From Bog-473 sp963777485 (GTDB taxonomy: Bacteria; Actinomycetota; Acidimicrobiia; Acidimicrobiales; RAAP-2), in NCBI GenBank assembly GCA_963777485.1, contig CAVZQP010000001.1:62001-126000 (forward strand): a DNA stretch of 64,000 nucleotides. Direction: 5' to 3'. Position numbers and translations under genes: made by a program. Every line of letters begins with the position of its first letter. Within the stretch, counting starts at the first letter, position 1. The notes below the pieces were generated by a model. That model saw only the letters and a list, made by a program, of their open reading frames with translations. It did no database searches and had not been told where the DNA came from. Positions 59,204 to 64,000 of this stretch are shown piece after piece.

Positions 59204-59245
59204 CTCTCGTCGGTATACACACATCTGTGTGTATACCGACGAGAG
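59204..59245. promoter_or_regulatory. 42-bp perfect palindrome upstream of the CoA-ester lyase gene
   Basis: Two perfectly complementary 20-base arms (59204-59223 and 59226-59245) flank a 2-base centre. The inner part reads GTATACACACA/TGTGTGTATAC, flanked by CTCTCGTCG/CGACGAGAG. No T run follows. It lies 70 bases before the lyase start. Length and symmetry suggest a regulator operator, or two nested ones. Confidence 0.65.
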
Positions 59246-59315
59246 AAACGCCGGCGGGCGCGTCATGAGCAACCGCCCGAAGAGCCCCCCGGAGGCGGTG
59301 GGTTACCATCGGGTC

Positions 59316-60254
59316 ATGTCCGCACGCTCACGTGACCTGCCCCGGCGTTCCTGCCTGTCCACCCCCGGTTCGAACGAGAAGTTCCTGGCCAAGGCACCGA
59401 CAGTCCCGGCCGACATGACCTTCCTGGACCTCGAGGACGCCGTGGCGCCCCTGGAAAAGGAGTCGGCCCGGCCCAAGGTCGTCGATGCCATCAAGAACCT
59501 GCCCTGGGACGACCGCGTGCTGTGTGTACGGGTCAACGCGTGGGACACCGAGTGGACGTACGGCGACGTGATCGAGGTCGTCGGCAACGCCGGCGAACGA
59601 CTCGACGAGATCATGCTGCCCAAGGTGCAGTCGGCCGCCGAGGTGCAGGCGCTCGACATGCTGCTGACGCAGGTCGAGAAGAATTCGGGCCTGCCGGTCG
59701 GGCACGTCGGGATCGAGGCGCAGATCGAAACGGCAAGGGGACTGATCAACGTCGACGACATCTGCGCCGCCTCGCCCCGCCTCGAGACGATCATCTTCGG
59801 CCCCGCGGACTTCGCCGCCAGTGTCGAGATGCCGGTGCTCACAGGCGGCATCAACATCCCCGAGTACCCCGGCGACCACTTCCACTACGTGTTCAGCCGG
59901 ATCCTCATGGCGGGCCGCGCCAACGGCCTGCAGGTGATCGACGGCCCGTTCCTCAAGGTGCGCGAGCTCGACTCGCTGCGCGACTACGCCATGCGCACGC
60001 GCATGCTCGGTTACGACGGCAAGTGGGCGCTCACCCCGGACCAGGCGGTGGTTCTGAACGAGGTCTACTCACCGACCCAGGAGCAATTCGACCACGCCTT
60101 CGACATTCTCGACGCGTACCAGCGGGCGACCGAGGAAGATCGCAAGGGCGCCGTCATGTTCGGCGACGAGATGATCGACGAGGCGAGCCGCAAGATGGCC
60201 ATCAAGTTCGTCAGCCGTGGCGAGCGGGCCGGGCTGACGCGCAGCGCCGGCTGA
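59316..60254 (+). CDS. CoA-ester lyase of the CitE/HpcH family (malyl/beta-methylmalyl-CoA lyase-like)
   Basis: The 312-residue TIM-barrel lyase starts PRRSCLSTPGSNEKFLAKA and carries FLDLEDAVAP and GIEAQIETARGL, the Mg-binding acidic residues. Neighbouring genes suggest cleavage or formation of a C5 hydroxyacyl-CoA (beta-methylmalyl-CoA, malyl-CoA or citramalyl-CoA). ATG 59316 is seven bases after TACCAT, possibly leaderless; ATG 59265 would add 17 residues. It is convergent with the acyl-CoA dehydrogenase gene, with eight bases between. Confidence 0.88.
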   Translation: MSARSRDLPRRSCLSTPGSNEKFLAKAPTVPADMTFLDLEDAVAPLEKESARPKVVDAIKNLPWDDRVLCVRVNAWDTEWTYGDVIEVVGNAGERLDEIMLPKVQSAAEVQALDMLLTQVEKNSGLPVGHVGIEAQIETARGLINVDDICAASPRLETIIFGPADFAASVEMPVLTGGINIPEYPGDHFHYVFSRILMAGRANGLQVIDGPFLKVRELDSLRDYAMRTRMLGYDGKWALTPDQAVVLNEVYSPTQEQFDHAFDILDAYQRATEEDRKGAVMFGDEMIDEASRKMAIKFVSRGERAGLTRSAG

Positions 60255-60262
60255 ACCAAGAG

Positions 60263-61879
60263 TCAGTCGCCGATCAGGCGGCGCGCGATCACCTTCAAGG
60301 CCAGCGTCTCGTCCGCGCCCTCGAAGATCGACAGCACCCGGGCGTCGACGAAGTAGCGCGACACCGGGAACTCCTCGGCGTAGCCCATGCCGCCGTGGAT
60401 CTGCATGGCCTCGCGGGTGACCCACTCGGCGGCCCGGCACACGTACGCCTTGACCATGGACGCCTCCAACGCGCCCTCGCCCCGCGCCATCAGACGCGCG
60501 ACGTGGTACGACGACTGCCGCGTCGCCTGAATGATCACCGCCATCCGCCCCAGCTTCCACTGCGTCAGCTGGTAGTCGATGATCGGCGACCCGAAGACCT
60601 TGCGCTCTGACGCGTACGCGACGGCCGCTTCGTAGGCAGCTTGCATCACGCCCAACGCGCGGGCCGCTGTCTGCAGGCGACCGTTCTCGAAGCCCTGCAT
60701 CTGCAAGTAGAAGCCCTTGCCGAGCCCCTCCTCGCCACCCACGAGGTTCGCGTCCGGCACGAACCAGTTCTCGAACGCCAGCTCATAGGAGTGCATGCCC
60801 CGGTACCCGAGCGTGTCGATCGGCCGGCCCTCGAGCCGGCCCGCCTCCAACCCCGCAGGACGCCCCTCCACGTCGTCCGCACCCTGGGTGAAGACGAAGC
60901 CGTGGCCGTCCCCCCGCGGCTTCTCGACCACGAACATGGAGATCCCTCGATGCGCCTTCGACCGGTCCGGGTCCGTCCGTGCCAGCAGCATCAGGACGTC
61001 GGCACGGGCGGCGAACGTGCACCACGTCTTGACCCCGTTCACGGCCCACCCGCCGTCGACCCGCGTGGCAGAGGTCACGATCCCCGCCACGTCCGACCCG
61101 AAGTCGGGCTCGGTCACGGCCACCGCGGCCAGGATCTCGGCCGACGCCAGCTTCGGCAGCCAGTGTTTCTTCTGTTCCTCGGTGCCGCCGTAGACCAGCG
61201 CCCGCGTCAGGATCTCCGGCCGGGTGATGAGCGAGCCGCCCACGCCGAGCGAGCCCCAACTGAGCTCCTCGGTGGCCACCACCATCCCCATGTAATCGCT
61301 CTCCCCGCCCGACGCGAAGCCGCCGTACTCCTCGGGCACCGAGAGGCCGAACCCACCGAGCTCCGCCAGACCCTCGATCACGTCCTCGGGGATGTCCGCA
61401 TTCGTGCGGTGCACGTGCTCGGCGTGCGGCCGGACCTTCTCCTCGGCGAACCGATGGAACGTCTCGCGTACCAACTCGAAGTCCTCGCCGAGATGCCGTG
61501 GCCCTTCGGTCGCCCCGAGCGCCGCCAGCACGGACGGATCCCGCTGCGCCTCCAGGAAAGAGGACACGGTCGTCGCCCACCCGGGCTCGACGCCCCACAG
61601 CGCCTCGCGGCCGGCGACCTTCCCGGCGAGGTCGCCCACGACGTCGGCGACGAACGCACTTGCGATGGCCGCCTCGACGTCCCCCTGCTCGCCGTACTGG
61701 AGGGCGGCCCGGGCCGTGCCCACGGCGGCCGCCGCGTGCGCGACGTCATAGGCCACCACCTGATTGGCGTCGATCCCTCCGCGCCCCCTGACAGAGGCGC
61801 AGGCCTGGTCGACGAGTTCTTGGGCCAGGTCGACCGCGGCGGCGGCGCCGGCGAGGTCGGCGGAATCGGGCGATGTCAC
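60263..61879 (-). CDS. Acyl-CoA dehydrogenase with N-terminal extension, methylsuccinyl-CoA-dehydrogenase-like
   Basis: The 538-residue protein has an unusual N-terminal helical domain (about 1-125: VDLAQELVDQACASVRGRGG, VAYDVAHAAAAVGTARAAL), then a full acyl-CoA dehydrogenase (VTEPDFGSDVAG, MQIHGGMGYAEEFPVSRYFVDAR, catalytic Glu in IFEGADETLAL). An extra N-terminal domain and about 540-550 residues are typical of (2S)-methylsuccinyl-CoA dehydrogenase of the ethylmalonyl-CoA pathway. The lyase and MaoC neighbours agree. Confidence 0.85.
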   Translation of the reverse strand: MTSPDSADLAGAAAAVDLAQELVDQACASVRGRGGIDANQVVAYDVAHAAAAVGTARAALQYGEQGDVEAAIASAFVADVVGDLAGKVAGREALWGVEPGWATTVSSFLEAQRDPSVLAALGATEGPRHLGEDFELVRETFHRFAEEKVRPHAEHVHRTNADIPEDVIEGLAELGGFGLSVPEEYGGFASGGESDYMGMVVATEELSWGSLGVGGSLITRPEILTRALVYGGTEEQKKHWLPKLASAEILAAVAVTEPDFGSDVAGIVTSATRVDGGWAVNGVKTWCTFAARADVLMLLARTDPDRSKAHRGISMFVVEKPRGDGHGFVFTQGADDVEGRPAGLEAGRLEGRPIDTLGYRGMHSYELAFENWFVPDANLVGGEEGLGKGFYLQMQGFENGRLQTAARALGVMQAAYEAAVAYASERKVFGSPIIDYQLTQWKLGRMAVIIQATRQSSYHVARLMARGEGALEASMVKAYVCRAAEWVTREAMQIHGGMGYAEEFPVSRYFVDARVLSIFEGADETLALKVIARRLIGD

Positions 61880-61952
61880 GGGGCGCCACCTTATTGGCTG
61901 GCCCGAAGGCCTCTTTTCCTCCCGCTCGCGGCCCTCTTCCGATACGGGTGCG

Positions 61953-62597
61953 TCAGGCGCGGCGGCCGATCACCGTCACCAGCGGCGGCAACACGACCGG
62001 GTCGTCACCGGGATCCACACCGGTCAACGACTCCAGGTATTGCGACACCGCTCCCGGACCGACGCCCGCGGGCGCTTCGGCCCACGCGTCGACCACCTCG
62101 AGCGACTCGTTCCGGACGAGCGCGGGCAGCAACGCACCGATATCGGGATGCTGTGCATCGGGCATCGACATGGGGGCGCCCCCGATGCGACCGGCCGACG
62201 TGATCGGCTCCTGCGCCACGACCCAGCCGCCTGGCCGGACGGCTGCGGCCATCTTGGCGACGACGACAGCGGGGTCGAGCACGTGCAGGAGGAGGAAACG
62301 GCAGAACGCAAGGTCCACCTCCTCGGGCAAGGACAGGTCCTCGCCGGCCTGGGTCAGGGCGATGACTTGGGCATGTGCCGCGGCGGCCCGCGCCACCTCG
62401 TCGCGCGCCAGGGGATCGCTGTCGACCGCGTAGACGCGGCCGTCCCGGCCCACCATTTCGGCGAGAGCCACGGACACGTCGCCGCCGCCCGCGCCCACGT
62501 CCACGCACCGCCAACCTGCGCCGAGCCCCAGACGGTCCAGTGCCGTTTCCAATGGCCGGCGGTAGACGTCGTCGCGCAGACCCTTGAGCTCACTCAT
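61953..62597 (-). CDS. SAM-dependent methyltransferase (class I)
   Basis: The 214-residue protein carries motif I CVDVGAGGGDVSVALAE, acidic VYAVDSDPLA, and LAFCRFLLLHVLDPAVVVAKMAAAVRPGGWVV in pieces. The substrate is unknown. ATG 62597 is preferred to TTG 62603. It lies upstream of, and in the same direction as, the acyl-CoA dehydrogenase gene (73-base gap). Confidence 0.85.
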   Translation of the reverse strand: MSELKGLRDDVYRRPLETALDRLGLGAGWRCVDVGAGGGDVSVALAEMVGRDGRVYAVDSDPLARDEVARAAAAHAQVIALTQAGEDLSLPEEVDLAFCRFLLLHVLDPAVVVAKMAAAVRPGGWVVAQEPITSAGRIGGAPMSMPDAQHPDIGALLPALVRNESLEVVDAWAEAPAGVGPGAVSQYLESLTGVDPGDDPVVLPPLVTVIGRRA

Positions 62598-62724
62598 TCG
62601 CAAGGTTCCCGGCGAGCGGCAGCACCATGGGACAGCACTCTAGGAGTCGGGGGAGTACGGGGACCGGTGTGCCACCCGAGCGTGAATCGAGCCGTCAGGC
62701 CGTGGGCCGGTAACCTGCTCCCCC

Positions 62725-63162
62725 GTGAAGGTGACCATGTTGCTGTGCGATGCAGCCCAGGTGTCCGACGGCAAGCTCTACATCCTCGGCGGGGGATGGA
62801 GCATGACCGGACCCGATCCAGTGCCATCGGCCGTGGCGTTGAAGATCGACGTCGATTGGCACGAGGCTGAGACCTCGCACCACTGGGAGCTGTTCCTCGA
62901 GGACGCGGACGGCCGCCCGGTGCTGATGGAGACCGCCGACGGCACCCAACCCGTCGAGGTGCGCGGGGAGTTCACGGTGAGCCAGCCGCAGGGGATCCCA
63001 GAGGGATCGCCGATCGACGTCGCGCTGGCGGTGAACCTCGGGCCGATCCCCCTGGCGCCCGGAACGCGTTTCGCCTGGCGTCTCACCATCGACGGCGAAG
63101 CCCTGCCGGGTGCATCGCTCGGGTTCACGACGAGGCCCCGCCCTCCCGAAGCCGCCGAGTGA
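62725..63162 (+). CDS. DUF6941-like beta-sandwich protein
   Basis: The 145-residue protein begins KVTMLLCDAAQVSDGKLYILGGGWS, the hallmark of a family of small beta-rich proteins common in actinobacteria (DUF6941, from memory). A repeating strand pattern fits a C2-like sandwich. Function is unknown. GTG 62725 lies about 10 bases after a TAACCT -10 element, so it is probably leaderless. It overlaps the MaoC gene by four bases. Confidence 0.75.
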   Translation: MKVTMLLCDAAQVSDGKLYILGGGWSMTGPDPVPSAVALKIDVDWHEAETSHHWELFLEDADGRPVLMETADGTQPVEVRGEFTVSQPQGIPEGSPIDVALAVNLGPIPLAPGTRFAWRLTIDGEALPGASLGFTTRPRPPEAAE

Positions 63163-63671
63163 CAGTCTACGAACGCCCCTTCGGCCGCTATCTCGAGGAC
63201 TTCGTGCCCGGTGACGTCTACCGGCACTGGCCCGGGAAGACGGTCACCGAATACGACGACCATCTCTTCTGCATGATCACGATGAACCACCACCCGCTAC
63301 ACACGAACGCATGGTTCGCCGAGCACGAGACCGTGCAGGGCAAGAACGTGGTCGTCGGGAACCTCGTCTACTCCCTGGTGCTCGGCATGAGCGTTCCCGA
63401 CGTCAGCGGCTCGTGCATCGCCAACTTGGAGGTCGAGTCGCTGCTGCACCGCAAGCCGACCTTCCACGGCGACACCATCTACGCCGAGACGCGGGTGCTC
63501 GATGTGACGCCGTCCAAGTCGAAGGACGACCGCGGCATCGTGACGGTCGAGACCAAGGGCTTCAACCAGCGCGGCGAGGAGGTGTGCTACTTCCGTCGCA
63601 AGCTCATGGTCTGGAAGACGGCCAGTGCACCGGCCCGGCAGCGCCCTTACGGCGACGACGTCTGGGACTGA
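63159..63671 (+). CDS. MaoC-family hydratase (mesaconyl-/itaconyl-CoA hydratase-like)
   Basis: The 170-residue hot-dog hydratase begins YERPFGRYLEDFVPGDVYRHWPG and has FCMITMNHHPLHTNAWFAE with the catalytic Asp/His-type dyad region, and GDTIYAETRVLD and GYNQRGE-like GFNQRGEEV. These features are shared with actinobacterial MaoC hydratases of C5 acyl-CoAs (Rv2499c type). Together with the lyase and methylsuccinyl-CoA-dehydrogenase-like enzyme it fits a C5-CoA pathway. GTG 63159 overlaps the preceding stop. Confidence 0.85.
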   Translation: MTVYERPFGRYLEDFVPGDVYRHWPGKTVTEYDDHLFCMITMNHHPLHTNAWFAEHETVQGKNVVVGNLVYSLVLGMSVPDVSGSCIANLEVESLLHRKPTFHGDTIYAETRVLDVTPSKSKDDRGIVTVETKGFNQRGEEVCYFRRKLMVWKTASAPARQRPYGDDVWD

Positions 63672-64000
63672 GGTCGTCGCACTCGCGCCTGGCCGGGCGC
63701 GTCGCTTCACGACGCGCGTTCTCGAGTGGGGTGCACAACACCGTCGCGATCTTCCGTGGCGCCACACTCGGGACCCCTGGAGGATCCTCGTTTCCGAGGT
63801 GATGCTGCAGCAGACCCAGGCGGACCGGGTCGTGCCGCACTACGAGAGCTTCGTCGAGACCTACCCGACACCCGCGGCGTGCGCCGCCAGCGGCTCGGCG
63901 GACGTTGTCCGCCGGTGGTCCGGCCTCGGCTACAACCGCCGCGCGCTCAACCTGCACCGGGCGGCGACGTCCATCGTTGACCGCCACGACGGCCAGGTGC
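63625..64000 (+). CDS. mutY: A/G-specific adenine glycosylase (MutY), N-terminal part
   Basis: Reading from GTG 63625 gives an open frame to the window edge with LPWRHTRDPWRILVSEVMLQQTQADRV and WSGLGYNRRALNLHRAA, the start of the helix-hairpin-helix glycosylase that removes adenine opposite 8-oxoguanine. The catalytic Asp and Fe-S cysteines lie beyond the window. The start would overlap the MaoC gene by 47 bases; the next in-frame candidate, GTG 63799, is inside the conserved domain, so 63625 is the only usual start codon that includes the whole domain. Confidence 0.8.
   Translation, partial: MHRPGSALTATTSGTEVVALAPGRARRFTTRVLEWGAQHRRDLPWRHTRDPWRILVSEVMLQQTQADRVVPHYESFVETYPTPAACAASGSADVVRRWSGLGYNRRALNLHRAATSIVDRHDGQV

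Overview
The window is a high-GC (roughly two-thirds G+C by eye), gene-dense stretch of a bacterial chromosome. It fits a free-living actinobacterium, most likely of the Acidimicrobiia or a close relative. The evidence is frequent GTG starts, many 4-base ATGA/GTGA gene overlaps, several apparently leaderless genes, a mycobacterial-type SerC, a DUF2277 protein, a RipA-like NlpC/P60 protein, and KstR-type operators. No rRNA, tRNA, CRISPR, phage or insertion sequence was recognised. It reads as ordinary chromosome rather than a mobile island.

Layout. 1-1057: start of a membrane sensor-like gene on the minus strand, running off the left edge, then a long gap. 1020-4594: ilvB-ilvN-ilvC behind a leader peptide and hairpins. 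4626-9317: an autoregulated RHH regulator with a DUF4097 protein, a cupin, a secreted GH5 glycosidase, DUF2277, and an ArsR/AHSA1 pair. 9327-15279: P450, SDR, TetR with a divergent DUF998 membrane protein, alpha/beta hydrolase, DHFR-like reductase, DUF4287 protein. 15343-19993: serC, an aspC-type aminotransferase, serA, a new 57-residue membrane protein, a VOC protein. 20020-22442: leuA behind a Leu-rich leader and terminator, then a GNAT. 22488-29488: a nine-gene minus-strand operon containing an ApbE flavin transferase, a ferric-reductase-like haem membrane protein, a NuoF-like flavoprotein, a 3-Cys ferredoxin, three Thr/Pro/Ala-rich membrane-anchored proteins and a two-component system. 29746-34266: a second ArsR/AHSA1 module, an ABC exporter, a GNAT. 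34278-40790: greA-leuC-leuD (minus) divergent from leuB-ilvE-cimA (plus), the latter behind a third attenuator. 40858-55091: hydrolases and acyl-CoA/lipid catabolism (acyl-CoA dehydrogenase, thiolase, enoyl-CoA hydratase, thioesterase, acyl-CoA synthetase, SDR), with two KstR-like operators. 55143-64000: small unknown proteins, a divergent Lgt-like protein, an NlpC/P60 hydrolase, dienelactone hydrolase, a C5-acyl-CoA module (CoA-ester lyase, methylsuccinyl-CoA-dehydrogenase-like flavoprotein, MaoC hydratase), and the start of mutY.

How it works together. ilvBNC, leuA, leuCD and leuB-ilvE-cimA supply most of Val, Leu and Ile synthesis. CimA implies that Ile carbon enters through citramalate. 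Three separate transcripts begin with tiny peptides whose codons match the end product: Ile-Leu-Val-Val-Val before ilvB, Leu-Leu-Leu before leuA, and Val-Gly-Ile-Ile before leuB-ilvE-cimA. Each is followed by a hairpin and a second, terminator-type hairpin. I read this as a three-part ribosome-mediated attenuation regulon. The most unusual unit is the 22.5-29.5 kb redox operon. It has an ApbE but no recognisable FMN-binding-domain substrate; instead an SGAT tetrapeptide sits at the C-terminus of a low-complexity anchored protein.

All functions are inferred from reading the sequence; no database search was run. Starts were chosen from ribosome-binding sites, overlaps and promoter spacing.
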